Assembly (NCBI GenBank): GCA_017304475.1
Contig: JAFKKV010000048.1
Location: 1-41,700, forward strand
Length of the DNA stretch: 41,700 nt
Reading direction: 5' to 3'
Origin: Hyphomicrobiales bacterium
GTDB lineage: Bacteria > Pseudomonadota > Alphaproteobacteria > Rhizobiales > Phreatobacteraceae
Both the position numbers and the translations under genes were made by a program. Position 1 is the first letter of the stretch, and each line of letters starts with the position of its first letter. Positions 23,437-31,987 of this stretch are shown piece by piece. The notes beneath the pieces are model-generated. The model saw only the letters and a program-made list of their open reading frames with translations. It made no database searches and was not told the origin of the DNA.

Positions 23437-25106
23437 GCGGAAACCTTCTCGCTCGGGACGAAATCCTTGCCGTGCGACTGGGCGCGCGGATCAAGCAGGC
23501 AATGCAGGATGGCGGGCTTGCCGGAGGCAAGCGCCCGCTCGAAAGCCGGCGCGAAATCCTCTGTTCGTTCGACCCTTTCGCCATGGCCGCCGAAGGCCTT
23601 GGCATAAAGCGCGAAGTCCGGGTTCTGCAACTGCGTCGCCACCACGCGGCCGGGATAGTCGCGCTCCTGGTGCATGCGGATGGTGCCGTACTGACCGTTG
23701 TCGATGACGATGGCGATGATGGCGGCGCCATATTGCACGGCGGTGGCGAATTCCTGGCCGTTCATCAGGAAGCAGCCGTCGCCGGCAAAGGCCACGACCG
23801 TGCGCTCGGGATGCTGGCGCTTGGCCAGCACCGCCGCGGGAACGCCATAGCCCATGGAGCCGGAGGTCGGCGCGAGCTGGGTCGCGAATTCATGGAAGCG
23901 AAGATGACGGTGCAGCCAGCCGGCATAATTGCCGGCGCCGTTGCAGAGGATCGCATCCTTGGGCAGGCGGTCGCGCAGCCAGGCGACCACTTGGCCATAT
24001 TGGAAGGCGCCCGGCAGTTCACGCGGCGTCTCGGTCCAGGCCACATAATCGGCATGGGCCTTGGCCGCCTCGCCCGTCCAGGCTGGTGCGCCTGCGGGTT
24101 TCAGCCCCTCGAGCGCCGCCGCGAAGCTTGCCGGCGCGGCCTGAATGGCCAGTTCCGGCTGATAGACACGGCCGAGCTCTTCGGCGCCGGGATGGACGTG
24201 AACGAGCCTTTGCTGCGGCACCGGCACGTCGATCAGCGTGTAGGAGGAGGACGGCATTTCCGACATGCGGCCGCCGATCAGCAGGATCAGGTCGGCACCG
24301 GTGACGCGGGCCTTCAGGCGGGCATCGGGACCGATGCCGAGATCGCCGGCATAGTTCGGGTGATCGGCCGGAAACAGCGCCGCGCGGCGGAACGAGGTCG
24401 CGACCGGCAGGTCGAAATCTTCGGCGAAGCGGGCGATCGCGCCGACGGCTTGCGCGTCCCAGGCCGAGCCGCCCAGGATGACGATGGGGCGCTTGGCTTC
24501 GGCAAGCATGGCACCGAGGCGCGTCATATCGGCCGGCGCCGGCCAGCTCTTCGCCGGCTCGACGCGCGGCGCGTCGGCAACGGCCGCAACCTCGACCAGC
24601 ATGTCTTCGGGCAGCGAAATCACCACCGGGCCGGGGCGGCCCTGCATGGCGATCCGGAAGGCGCGTGCCACCAGTTCGGGAACCCGTTCCGGCCGGTCGA
24701 TCTCGACCACCCATTTGGCCATGGTGCCGAACACCGCCTTGTAGTCGACCTCCTGGAAGGCCTCGCGCTCGCGCATGCCGGTATCGACCTGGCCGATGAA
24801 CAGGATCATCGGCGTCGAATCCTGCATGGCGATATGCACGCCGTGGCTGGCATTGGTGGCGCCCGGGCCGCGGGTGACGAAGCAGATGCCCGGCCGGCCG
24901 GTCAGCTTGCCATAGGCCTCCGCCATCATGGCCGCACCGCCTTCGGCACGGCAGACCACGACATCGATGGCGCTGTCATGCAGCGCATCGAGCGCGGCGA
25001 GATAGCTCTCGCCCGGCACGCAGGTCACCCGCTCGATGCCCTGGGCGACGAGCTGGTCGACGAGGATCTGGCCGCCGGTCCGGGCGTTGGTCTGGGTCTT
25101 GGTCAT
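23433..25106 (-). CDS. Thiamine-diphosphate-dependent enzyme, acetolactate-synthase-like
   Basis: The 557-residue protein has the three domains of the ThDP decarboxylase/synthase superfamily. The catalytic Glu55 (CRAEGGAAMMAEAYG) activates the cofactor. The ThDP/Mg motif is GDG at 442-444 with Asn449 and Asn470. The middle domain has ILGGSAWDA. It could decarboxylate a 2-oxo acid to an aldehyde or condense it. Anabolic acetolactate synthase normally has a small-subunit gene next to it, and none is present. The catabolic neighbourhood (aminotransferase, DAO, RidA) favours 2-oxo-acid decarboxylation. It overlaps both neighbours by 4 bp. Confidence 0.88.
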   Translation of the reverse strand: MTKTQTNARTGGQILVDQLVAQGIERVTCVPGESYLAALDALHDSAIDVVVCRAEGGAAMMAEAYGKLTGRPGICFVTRGPGATNASHGVHIAMQDSTPMILFIGQVDTGMREREAFQEVDYKAVFGTMAKWVVEIDRPERVPELVARAFRIAMQGRPGPVVISLPEDMLVEVAAVADAPRVEPAKSWPAPADMTRLGAMLAEAKRPIVILGGSAWDAQAVGAIARFAEDFDLPVATSFRRAALFPADHPNYAGDLGIGPDARLKARVTGADLILLIGGRMSEMPSSSYTLIDVPVPQQRLVHVHPGAEELGRVYQPELAIQAAPASFAAALEGLKPAGAPAWTGEAAKAHADYVAWTETPRELPGAFQYGQVVAWLRDRLPKDAILCNGAGNYAGWLHRHLRFHEFATQLAPTSGSMGYGVPAAVLAKRQHPERTVVAFAGDGCFLMNGQEFATAVQYGAAIIAIVIDNGQYGTIRMHQERDYPGRVVATQLQNPDFALYAKAFGGHGERVERTEDFAPAFERALASGKPAILHCLLDPRAQSHGKDFVPSEKVSA

Positions 25107-26335
25107 GACAATACCTTGCACGCTTTGGCAATCCGGCCGGTGGCCTCCGCGAGGCTTGCCTCGGAGGCCGCGTAGGAAATGCGGAAATAGGGAGCGAGAC
25201 CGAAGCAACTGCCCGGCACCACAGCGACATCGTGCTGTTCCAGGAGATAGCGGCAGAAGGCGCTATCGCTGTCGATCAGGGTGCCGTCAGGGGCGCGCCG
25301 GCCGATCAGCCCGGCGCAGTTGGCAAAGGTGTAGAAGGCGCCTTCAGGGCGGCGGCAGGTGACGCCGTCGATCGCGTTGAGCGCATCGACCACCAGGTCG
25401 CGGCGGCGCTGGAAGGCGGCGCGGCGCTCGGCCAGCAGGTCCTGCGGACCGGTCAGGGCTTCCACTGCGGCGGCCTGGCTGACCGATGACGGATTGGTCG
25501 TGCTCTGGCTCTGCACCACCGCGATTGCCGCGATCAGCTCCTTCGGGCCACCGGCATAACCGATGCGCCAGCCAGTCATGGCATAGGCCTTGGAGACGCC
25601 GTTGACGGTGAGCGTGCGGCTCTTCAGACCGGGTTCGATCTGGGCGGCCGTGACGAAGGGCAGGCCGTCATAGATCAGGTGCTCGTAGATGTCGTCGGCG
25701 ATCAGCCAGACATGGGGATGCCGCTTCAGCACGTCGAGGATCGGCTGGAGTTGGGCCTGCGAATAGGCCGAGCCGGTCGGATTGGACGGCGAGTTCAGCA
25801 GCAGCCAGCGGGTGCGCGGCGTGATCGCCCGCTCGAGATCGGCCGCGTCGAAACGAAAGCCGTTATCCTCGCGGCAGACAACATTGACCGGCTGCCCTTC
25901 GGCGATCTGCACCATGTCGGCATAGCTCGTCCAATAGGGCGCGGCGAGGATCACCTCGTCGCCGGGGTCGAGCGTCGCCATGAAGGCGTTGTGGATCACC
26001 TGCTTGGCGCCGGCGCCCACCGTGATCTCGTCGGCGGCATAGACCAGGCCGTTCTCGCGGCGGAACTTGTCCGCGATCGCTACCTTCAGCTCGGTGGTGC
26101 CGTCGAGCGTGGTATATTTGGTCTGACCCGCGCGGATCGCCTTTTCGGCCGCCGCCTTGACGTGGTCGGGCGTGTCGAAATCGGGCTCGCCGGCGCCCAG
26201 CACGATGACCGGCCGGCCCTCGCGCTTCAGGCGGGCGGCGACAGCGCCGATCTTCAGGATCTCCGAGACACCGATGGCGCCGATGCGCCTGGCGGAGCGA
26301 AAGCCGGTCTCCGGCGAAGCCATTGACGTCATCAT
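25103..26335 (-). CDS. Class I/II PLP-dependent aminotransferase, aspartate-aminotransferase-like
   Basis: The 410-residue protein has the fold type I signature: Lys249 (NGVSKAYAMTGWRIGYA) for the Schiff base, Asn185 (NSPSNPTG), Asp214 and Tyr217 (LIADDIYEHL), Arg257, and a C-terminal Arg in YFRISYA for the substrate carboxylate. It transfers an amino group between an amino acid and a 2-oxo acid. Two ATGs are adjacent (26335 and 26332); AGAGG lies best for the second. The stop overlaps the start of the thiamine enzyme. It may generate or remove the 2-oxo acid used by that enzyme. Confidence 0.91.
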   Translation of the reverse strand: MMTSMASPETGFRSARRIGAIGVSEILKIGAVAARLKREGRPVIVLGAGEPDFDTPDHVKAAAEKAIRAGQTKYTTLDGTTELKVAIADKFRRENGLVYAADEITVGAGAKQVIHNAFMATLDPGDEVILAAPYWTSYADMVQIAEGQPVNVVCREDNGFRFDAADLERAITPRTRWLLLNSPSNPTGSAYSQAQLQPILDVLKRHPHVWLIADDIYEHLIYDGLPFVTAAQIEPGLKSRTLTVNGVSKAYAMTGWRIGYAGGPKELIAAIAVVQSQSTTNPSSVSQAAAVEALTGPQDLLAERRAAFQRRRDLVVDALNAIDGVTCRRPEGAFYTFANCAGLIGRRAPDGTLIDSDSAFCRYLLEQHDVAVVPGSCFGLAPYFRISYAASEASLAEATGRIAKACKVLS

Positions 26336-26373
26336 GTCCTCTTCAGCACCAAAAGGGCCCTGAGCGAACCCGC

Positions 26374-26724
26374 TCAGCGGGCCGCGACCGCGATGATTTC
26401 GACGAGATAGCCGGGATCGGCAAGTTCGACCCGGCCACAGGCGCGCGTCGGCGCATCGCCCGGAACGACCCAGGCATCATAGACGGCGTTCATGGCGTCG
26501 AAATCCGCCATCGACTTGAGCCAGATCTGCACGCTGAGCAGGCGTGACTTGTCGGTGCCGGCGCGTGACAGCATGTCGTCGACCTTGGCGAGAGCCTGGC
26601 GGGTCTGGCTGGCGATATCGCCCGACTTGTCATCGGCCACCTGGCCGGCAAGGAAGACCAGGTCGCCGAACACGGAAGCGCGGCTGCGCCGGGCATTCTG
26701 GTCGATGCGGGTAATCGCGGACAT
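26374..26724 (-). CDS. RidA family (YjgF/YER057c/UK114) enamine/imine deaminase
   Basis: The 116-residue protein has the family core VFLAGQVAD, then VDDMLSRAG and the end APTRACGRVELADPGYLVEI. Arg94 corresponds to the essential Arg105 of RidA, which binds the carboxylate of imine substrates. RidA speeds hydrolysis of reactive enamines and imines released by PLP enzymes and amino-acid oxidases, both encoded next to it. AAGGAAA precedes the ATG. It lies 28 bp after the dehydrogenase gene and 38 bp before the aminotransferase gene. Confidence 0.9.
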   Translation of the reverse strand: MSAITRIDQNARRSRASVFGDLVFLAGQVADDKSGDIASQTRQALAKVDDMLSRAGTDKSRLLSVQIWLKSMADFDAMNAVYDAWVVPGDAPTRACGRVELADPGYLVEIIAVAAR

Positions 26725-26752
26725 CGGGATTTCCTTCTCTGATGGATGCGCG

Positions 26753-27670
26753 TCAGTGGCCGGTGGCGACGATGCGCCGGCAATGGTCGAGCGCGGCGCC
26801 GATCAGATTGTCGCTCGCCTCGGGTGTGCGGAAGGCCGAATGGGCCGAGAGCGTGACATTGGGCAAGGTGGTCAGCACATGGCCTACCGGCAGCGGCTCG
26901 ATCGTGAAGACGTCGAGGCCGGCATGGCCGATATGGCGGGAACGCAGGGCCTCGACCATGGCGTCCTCGTCGACGACGGCGCCGCGCGCCGTGTTGATCA
27001 GGATGACGCCCGGACGAAGCTGACCGATGCGCTCGCGCGACAGGAAGTTCTTGGTGTCATCATTGAGCAAGAGGTGCAGCGACACGACATGACTCTCGGC
27101 CATGAGCCGCTCGAGCGAGACGAATTCGACGCCCGGATGGGATTTCGGCGAGCGGTTCCAGGCGATCACCTTCATGCCGGCGCCCGACGCCAGCCTCGCG
27201 ACTTCCGCCGCGATACCGCCGAAACCGATCAGGCCAAGCGTCTTGCCGGTGAGCTGCACACCGTCAGTGCGCAGCCAGTTGCCGGCGCGCATCTGACCGT
27301 CCATGCGGGCAAAGCCCTTGGCGGAAGCCCACATCAGGGCGAACGCACATTCCGCCACGGCCGTGTCGCCGTAGCCCTTGATGATATGCACGGAGATGCC
27401 GAGCGTGGCGAGCTCTTCCGGGTTCATGTAGCTGCGCGCGCCGGTGCCCAGGAACACGACATGCTTCAGGCCCTGGCATTGCCGGGCCAGAGCGGTCGGA
27501 AGATGCGTGTGGTCGATGATGGCGATCTCGGCGCCGCCAAGGACAGCGGGCAATTCCTCCGATTTCACCTGGGGATTGCGGTTGATCGTGACCGTCGGAT
27601 CGTCGGTCCGCACCAGCCTCTCGGTCACGGCTGCCAGAGTGTCATTCGCATCGACGAAAACAGCACGCAC
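26753..27670 (-). CDS. NAD-dependent D-2-hydroxyacid dehydrogenase
   Basis: The 305-residue protein of the D-isomer-specific dehydrogenase family has a Rossmann motif GFGGIA at 149-154 (Ala in place of the last Gly). Catalytic residues are Arg229 (NTARGAVVDE), Glu258 and His277 (LSAHSAF). The GTG at 27670 is the likely start because AGGAG lies 8 bases upstream; a second GTG at 27685 overlaps that site. It is the first gene of the minus-strand catabolic run and is divergent from the amino-acid ABC importer. It would reduce the 2-oxo acid formed from the imported amino acid, or run in reverse. Confidence 0.88.
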   Translation of the reverse strand: MRAVFVDANDTLAAVTERLVRTDDPTVTINRNPQVKSEELPAVLGGAEIAIIDHTHLPTALARQCQGLKHVVFLGTGARSYMNPEELATLGISVHIIKGYGDTAVAECAFALMWASAKGFARMDGQMRAGNWLRTDGVQLTGKTLGLIGFGGIAAEVARLASGAGMKVIAWNRSPKSHPGVEFVSLERLMAESHVVSLHLLLNDDTKNFLSRERIGQLRPGVILINTARGAVVDEDAMVEALRSRHIGHAGLDVFTIEPLPVGHVLTTLPNVTLSAHSAFRTPEASDNLIGAALDHCRRIVATGH

Positions 27671-28007
27671 CTGAAATCTCCTCACTCGTGAATGCTCGTG
27701 CGCGCCGGACGCGGGCCGCCTTCAGCCCCCGGCCGGAAGGCTGAGGCTCGCGGCCCTTGACCCATCCAAAAACTGCGCCCAGACTTGTATTCAGATTTGA
27801 ATTCCATTGGCAAGCCCCTGTTTCGCGCGCCTCCACGGGCCGGCCGCCAAGCGTCTGCCCACCAATGAGGCAAGCGGAACAAATGATGTCCAATCAGCCA
27901 TTCCAGTAAAATACCATATTGCATTTCGACCTGAATACAGAAACAGTGCCGCAAGCCTCGGAGGGCCTGAGCCCCGGAGACAGAGATCAGCAACAGAGGG
28001 TTTCGAG
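27671..28007. promoter_or_regulatory. Divergent promoter region with a split 9-bp inverted repeat
   Basis: The 337-bp region separates the dehydrogenase (minus) and binding-protein (plus) genes. TGTATTCAG at 27786-27794 recurs in opposite orientation as CTGAATACA at 27931-27939, one copy toward each gene. The middle part is AT-rich. These are candidate sites for the GntR regulator at 19048 or another factor controlling both directions. No gene is seen inside. Confidence 0.5.
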
Positions 28008-28850
28008 ATGAATCGCAGGGACGCTTTCACCGCGGTCGCGCTTGCCGGCGCTGCCATCGCCGCCACTGCCGCGCCGGAACCGGCCGCGGCCCAGAACGCC
28101 ACGTCCACGCTCGACCGGATCAAGCGCACCGGCATCCTGCGGGTCGCGGTGATCGTCGGCCAGGAGCCCTATTTTCATAAGGACCTGCCGACCGGCGCGT
28201 GGTCGGGCGCCTGCATCGACATGGCCAATGACATCGCCTCCAAGCTGAATGCCAAGGTGCAGACGGTCGAGTCGACCTGGGGCAACCAGATCCTCGACCT
28301 GCAGGGCGACAAGGTGGACCTCGCCTTCGCCGTCAATCCGACCCCTGAGCGCGCGCTGGTGATCGATTTCTCCACGCCGATCCTGGTCCACGCCTTCTCG
28401 ATCATCACCAAGAAGGGCATGGCCAAGCCGCAGGCCTGGGAAGAGATCAACAAGCCGGAGATCAAGATCGCGGTCGATATCGGCTCGACCCACGAGATGA
28501 TCGCCCGGCGTTATTGCCCGAAGGCGACCATTCTCGGCTTCAAGAACCGCGACGAGGCGGTGCTGGCGGTCGCCACCGGACGTGCCGACTGCACCTGCGT
28601 TCTGGCGGTGCTGGCGATCTCGACGCTCAAGAAGAACCCCAATCTCGGCGAGTTCGTCATTCCTCGCCCGCTGCTCAGCCTGCCCACCAATATGGGCATC
28701 CGCGCCGAGAGCGACCGGCGCTACAAGGACTTCCTCTCCGCCTGGGCCGACTATAACCGCTCGATGGGCCAGACCCGCGACTGGATGATCAAGGGCTTCG
28801 GCGCGGTTGGATTGACCATCGACGACATCCCCTCCGAAGTGCAGTTCTGA
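28008..28850 (+). CDS. Polar amino-acid ABC transporter substrate-binding protein
   Basis: The 280-residue periplasmic protein of the SBP_bac_3 family has an RR-containing, Ala-rich signal (cleavage after AAAQ or just before). The mature protein begins with the typical RIKRTGILRVAVI and continues with WSGACIDMANDIASKL, the DLAFAVNPTPERALVIDFSTP hinge region and GSTHEMIA. It delivers an amino acid to the permease encoded next. AGAGGG precedes the ATG. The frame stays open about 200 bp upstream without similarity. It is the first gene of the plus-strand importer operon. Confidence 0.92.
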   Translation: MNRRDAFTAVALAGAAIAATAAPEPAAAQNATSTLDRIKRTGILRVAVIVGQEPYFHKDLPTGAWSGACIDMANDIASKLNAKVQTVESTWGNQILDLQGDKVDLAFAVNPTPERALVIDFSTPILVHAFSIITKKGMAKPQAWEEINKPEIKIAVDIGSTHEMIARRYCPKATILGFKNRDEAVLAVATGRADCTCVLAVLAISTLKKNPNLGEFVIPRPLLSLPTNMGIRAESDRRYKDFLSAWADYNRSMGQTRDWMIKGFGAVGLTIDDIPSEVQF

Positions 28851-28863
28851 CGGAGGCCGCTCG

Positions 28864-29529
28864 ATGCAATATGCGTGGGATTTCGGGGCGCTCCGGCCCT
28901 ATTGGGGCCTGATCGGCCAAGGCCTTCTCGTCACCGTCCTCTATACCGTGACGACGGTCGCGGCCGGCGTCGTCATCGGCCTCGTCACCGGCATCCTGCG
29001 CACCAATGCCCCGCGATGGCTGTCGATTCCCTTGCGGGGCTATATCGAGGTGTTCCGCTGCACGCCGCTGCTGGTGCAGCTGGTCTGGGTCTATTACGCC
29101 TTGCCCGTGCTGATCGGCGTGGACATGTCGGCGGCCATGGCCTGTTTCCTGACCTTGTCGCTTTACGCCGGCTCGTTCTACGCGGAGATCTTCCGCGGTG
29201 GCATCGAGGCGATCGATCGCGGCCAGTGGGAAGCCGGCCGCGCCATCGGCATGCGCCGGGGCCGGATCTTCCGGCGCATCGTGCTGCCCCAGGCGATCCA
29301 GGTGATGATCCCCTCCTTCATCAACCAGACCATCCTGCAGCTGAAAAACACCTCGCTGGTCTCGACGGTGGCGGTGGCCGACCTGCTCTATCAAGGTTCG
29401 GTCATCACCGCTGCGAGCTATCGGCCGCTGGAGGTCTATTCGCTGATCGCGCTGCTCTATTTCGTCGTGCTGTTTCCGCTCACCCTCGTCGCAGACCGGG
29501 TCGAACAACGCTTGGGAGCCCACCGGTGA
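28864..29529 (+). CDS. Amino-acid ABC transporter permease, HisM/GlnP type
   Basis: The 221-residue inner-membrane protein has about five membrane segments and the HisM-family motifs GYIEVFRCTPLLVQL, YAGSFYAEIFRGGIEAI and the EAA loop GQWEAGRAIGM, followed by IVLPQAIQVMIPSF and LKNTSLVSTV. A single permease gene implies a homodimeric pore. CGGAGG-type sequence lies before the ATG, 13 bp after the binding-protein stop. Confidence 0.93.
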   Translation: MQYAWDFGALRPYWGLIGQGLLVTVLYTVTTVAAGVVIGLVTGILRTNAPRWLSIPLRGYIEVFRCTPLLVQLVWVYYALPVLIGVDMSAAMACFLTLSLYAGSFYAEIFRGGIEAIDRGQWEAGRAIGMRRGRIFRRIVLPQAIQVMIPSFINQTILQLKNTSLVSTVAVADLLYQGSVITAASYRPLEVYSLIALLYFVVLFPLTLVADRVEQRLGAHR

Positions 29530-30299
29530 TCGAGGTAAGCCCCACCCTTTCCGCCCAAGGTATCCACAAGGCCTTCGGCAGCCACCAGGTGCTGAAGGGC
29601 GTATCGCTCGACGTTGCCCGCGGCGAGGTCGTCACCCTGATCGGCGCCAGCGGCTCCGGCAAGTCGACCTTCCTGCGCTGCCTCAACCTCCTGGAGCTGC
29701 CGCAGGCCGGCACGCTCGCCGCCGGCGACCATCGGTTCGAATTCGGCAAGGGGCGCAAGGTGCCCGACGACGCGCAGCTGGCGCTGCTGCGCCGCGACGT
29801 CGGCATGGTGTTCCAGCACTTCAATCTGTTCCCGCATATGAGCGTGCTGGCCAATGTGACCGAGGGACCGGTGCAGGTGAAAGGCATGGCCAAGGCGGAA
29901 GCCAATGAGCTCGGCCGCGACCTGCTCGCCAAGGTCGGGCTCGCCGACAAGGCCGATGCCTTTCCGAGCCGGCTCTCGGGCGGCCAGAAGCAGCGCGTCG
30001 CCATCGCCCGGGCGCTGGCCATGAAACCGGACGTCATGCTGTTCGACGAGGTCACCTCGGCGCTCGACCCGGAACTGGTAGCCGAAGTCCTGGCGGTCAT
30101 CCGCAATCTTGCCGCCGAAGGCATGACCATGATCCTGGTCACCCACGAAATGGCCTTCGCCGCCGACGTCTCCAACCGCGTCGGTTTCATGAACGAGGGT
30201 GTGATGGCCGAGATCGGCTCGCCCGACGAGGTCATCCGCAAGCCACGCAACCCGCGGCTCGCGAGCTTTCTGGAGCGCTTCCACCAGGGTCACGGCTGA
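29526..30299 (+). CDS. Amino-acid ABC transporter ATP-binding protein, HisP/GlnQ type
   Basis: The 257-residue ATPase has Walker A GASGSGKST (40-48), signature LSGGQKQRVAIARAL, Walker B VMLFDEVTSALDPE and the switch His in LVTHEMAFA. It starts with GTG, whose bases overlap the stop of the permease gene (GTGA), so it is translationally coupled. Together with the two genes before it this makes a complete importer. Downstream lies a REP-like repeat pair, not another gene. Confidence 0.93.
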   Translation: MIEVSPTLSAQGIHKAFGSHQVLKGVSLDVARGEVVTLIGASGSGKSTFLRCLNLLELPQAGTLAAGDHRFEFGKGRKVPDDAQLALLRRDVGMVFQHFNLFPHMSVLANVTEGPVQVKGMAKAEANELGRDLLAKVGLADKADAFPSRLSGGQKQRVAIARALAMKPDVMLFDEVTSALDPELVAEVLAVIRNLAAEGMTMILVTHEMAFAADVSNRVGFMNEGVMAEIGSPDEVIRKPRNPRLASFLERFHQGHG

Positions 30300-30410
30300 G
30301 AGGCCAAGGCTGCGCGGGCACACGGCCGAATTCACACATCGCGCGAAGCTGCATTTTCGGCGCGGCGCCCCAGTTTTGTTCCCTTTGGAAATCTCGCACG
30401 GGAACCACTG

Positions 30411-30478
30411 CCCTCACCTCTCCCCGGCGGGGAGAGATCGACTGCGAGCGTAGCGAGTGGTCGGGAGAGGGGGCGGGG
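30411..30478 (+). repeat. REP-like palindromic element, copy 1
   Basis: A GC-rich element starts with CCTCACCTCTCC, the self-complementary core CTCCCCGGCGGGGAG, and then a GCGAGCGTAGCGAG stretch, ending in GGGAGAGGGGGCGGGG. I recall intergenic palindromes of this type as common in rhizobial genomes. A related copy in opposite orientation follows at 30532. Similarity continues outward into about 30 flanking bases on each side. Confidence 0.7.
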
Positions 30479-30531
30479 CGCTTGACGAAATGCCACCATG
30501 CGAAACGTGCAAGGCACTATCCTGAAGCTAC

Positions 30532-30630
30532 AATTCCCCCTCTCCCGGCGCCATAGCATCGAGCGAACGCGAGATGCGTCCGCACTCGCTACGGCGCCGA
30601 CCTCTCCCCGCCGGGGAGAGGTGAAGAGTG
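30532..30630 (-). repeat. REP-like palindromic element, copy 2 (inverted)
   Basis: Read on the minus strand this copy again starts CACCTCTCCCCGGCGGGGAG, includes a GTAGCGAG stretch and ends GGGAGAGGGGG, with a longer middle than copy 1. The two copies face each other across about 53 bp, so the RNA could form a long hairpin that might end transcription of the importer operon and of the convergent gene at 30779. The rest of 30300-30778 holds no gene that I can support. Confidence 0.7.
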
Positions 30631-30778
30631 GTGGTTCTCGCTAGAAATCTCAAAGGGCGACCAACTTTCGCGCAGGCGACTGAACACTTGGGCATTTCGG
30701 ACTCATGTAAATCCTGTAGCCCTTGCCGACGGGCTGGCGCGGCTAACGACGGCGACGCCGGCAGTCCGCCACCAAGCG

Positions 30779-31654
30779 TCACCCGGCATCGAACAGCTCG
30801 ACGACCGCCGCCATATCGAGATGCCCGTCGCCCCTGCCCTCCATGGCCGACAGCGTCTGCCGGACGATCGCCGTCATCGGCATGAAGGCGCCCGAGATCC
30901 GGCCGAGATCGAGCGCCAGGTCGGCGTCCTTGGCGATCAGGCTGATCGGCGCCGCGGCGGTCCAGTCCCGCTGCTTCAGCTTGTCGACTTTCGAGGCGAT
31001 ATAGGGCGAGGCCACCACGCTGTCGGCAATCGTATCGATCATGGTCGCCCAGTCGAGGCCGTTGCGCTGGCCGAAGTTCAGCGCTTCCGCCAGCGCGCCG
31101 TTGATCGAACCGACGATCAGGTTGATCATCAGCTTGGTCACCCGCGCCTCTTCGCCGGCGCCGAGATAGGTGACCTTGCGGCCGAGCGCATGGAGGATCG
31201 GCCGGTGCCGGTCGAATGCCTCGCGGTCACCGGACACGAAGATCGCCAGCGTGCCGGCTGCGGCAAGCGCCGTCGAGCCGGATACCGGCGCGCGCAGATA
31301 GGACAGGCCGTGCGCCGCAAGCCGCTCGGCGACCTGCTTCGACATGCCCGGCGAGACCGTGCTCATGTCGATGAAACAGGCCCCTGGCCGGAGCCTGTGC
31401 TGCAATCCATCCGCCCCCGCGACGATGTCGAACAGCACCTTGTCGTTCGGGATCATCGAGACGACGACATCGCAGCCAGCGCCGAGTTCGCCCGGCGAGG
31501 CTGCCGTCTTGGCGCCCGCGGCGACCAGCTCCGCCATCCTGGCGGGATCGACGTCGAAGACCGTCACGTCATAGCCGGCCTTGATCAGGTTGGGCGCCAT
31601 CCGGCTGCCCATATTGCCGAGCCCGATCCAGCCGATCTGCGGACGCTCCGCCAT
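30779..31654 (-). CDS. NAD(P)-dependent beta-hydroxyacid dehydrogenase (HIBADH family)
   Basis: The 291-residue protein has GLGNMG at 11-16, the substrate-binding DMSTVSPG (96-103), the APVSGSTALAAAGTL segment and catalytic Lys174 with Asn178 (VTKLMINLIVG). The family includes 3-hydroxyisobutyrate dehydrogenase and tartronate semialdehyde reductase. It oxidises a beta-hydroxy acid or reduces the matching semialdehyde in the cytoplasm. GAGGAGGAG precedes the ATG at 31654; a GTG at 31687 lies before that site and is rejected. It is the last gene of the long minus-strand operon, 25 bp after a YciI-like gene. Confidence 0.88.
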   Translation of the reverse strand: MAERPQIGWIGLGNMGSRMAPNLIKAGYDVTVFDVDPARMAELVAAGAKTAASPGELGAGCDVVVSMIPNDKVLFDIVAGADGLQHRLRPGACFIDMSTVSPGMSKQVAERLAAHGLSYLRAPVSGSTALAAAGTLAIFVSGDREAFDRHRPILHALGRKVTYLGAGEEARVTKLMINLIVGSINGALAEALNFGQRNGLDWATMIDTIADSVVASPYIASKVDKLKQRDWTAAAPISLIAKDADLALDLGRISGAFMPMTAIVRQTLSAMEGRGDGHLDMAAVVELFDAG

Positions 31655-31679
31655 GGCCTGCTCCTCCTCTGCCCGCGGC

Positions 31680-31967
31680 TCAGGCACGGTTGTCGACGCG
31701 CTTTTCGCAGCGATGGATATCGACCCTCTCCCAGACCCCGGCCTGGTAGAACGGATCAGCGCGGTTGAAGGCGACGACCTGATCCCGGCTCTCCGCTTCC
31801 ATCAGGATGAAGCTGCCGATCATGCGCGTGCCGTCATCGGAAACCAGCGGACCGGAGACGATGATCTTGACCGGGGCGGCCGCGATATAGGCGCGATGGG
31901 CGTCGTAATGCGCCAGCCGCACCGGCAGCGCGTCCGGCTTGTCGAGCCCGTGAAGCATGAAATGCAT
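31680..31967 (-). CDS. YciI-like protein, copy 1 (95 residues)
   Basis: The small protein of the YCII-related (ferredoxin-like, dimeric) family shows LAHYDAHRAYIAAA with the His-containing helix, VSGPLVSDDGTRMIGSFILM and the end RADPFYQAGVWERVDIHRC. YciI relatives include the dehydrochlorinase TftG, which acts on a chlorinated hydroxyquinol, so an enzymatic role in ring breakdown is possible. The ATG at 31967 follows AGGGGAA, 20 bp after the LivF gene. The open frame extends into LivF antisense reading without meaning. Confidence 0.85.
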   Translation of the reverse strand: MHFMLHGLDKPDALPVRLAHYDAHRAYIAAAPVKIIVSGPLVSDDGTRMIGSFILMEAESRDQVVAFNRADPFYQAGVWERVDIHRCEKRVDNRA

Positions 31968-31987
31968 GACGAAATTCCCCTGGATGG

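Noticed and set aside
23433..25106. Annotating the thiamine enzyme as biosynthetic acetolactate synthase (ilvB)
   Set aside because: No small-subunit gene or other branched-chain biosynthesis gene is adjacent, and the neighbours are catabolic.
23472..25175. 567-codon plus-strand frame opposite the thiamine-diphosphate enzyme
   Set aside because: It is the antisense shadow of a gene with intact ThDP motifs.
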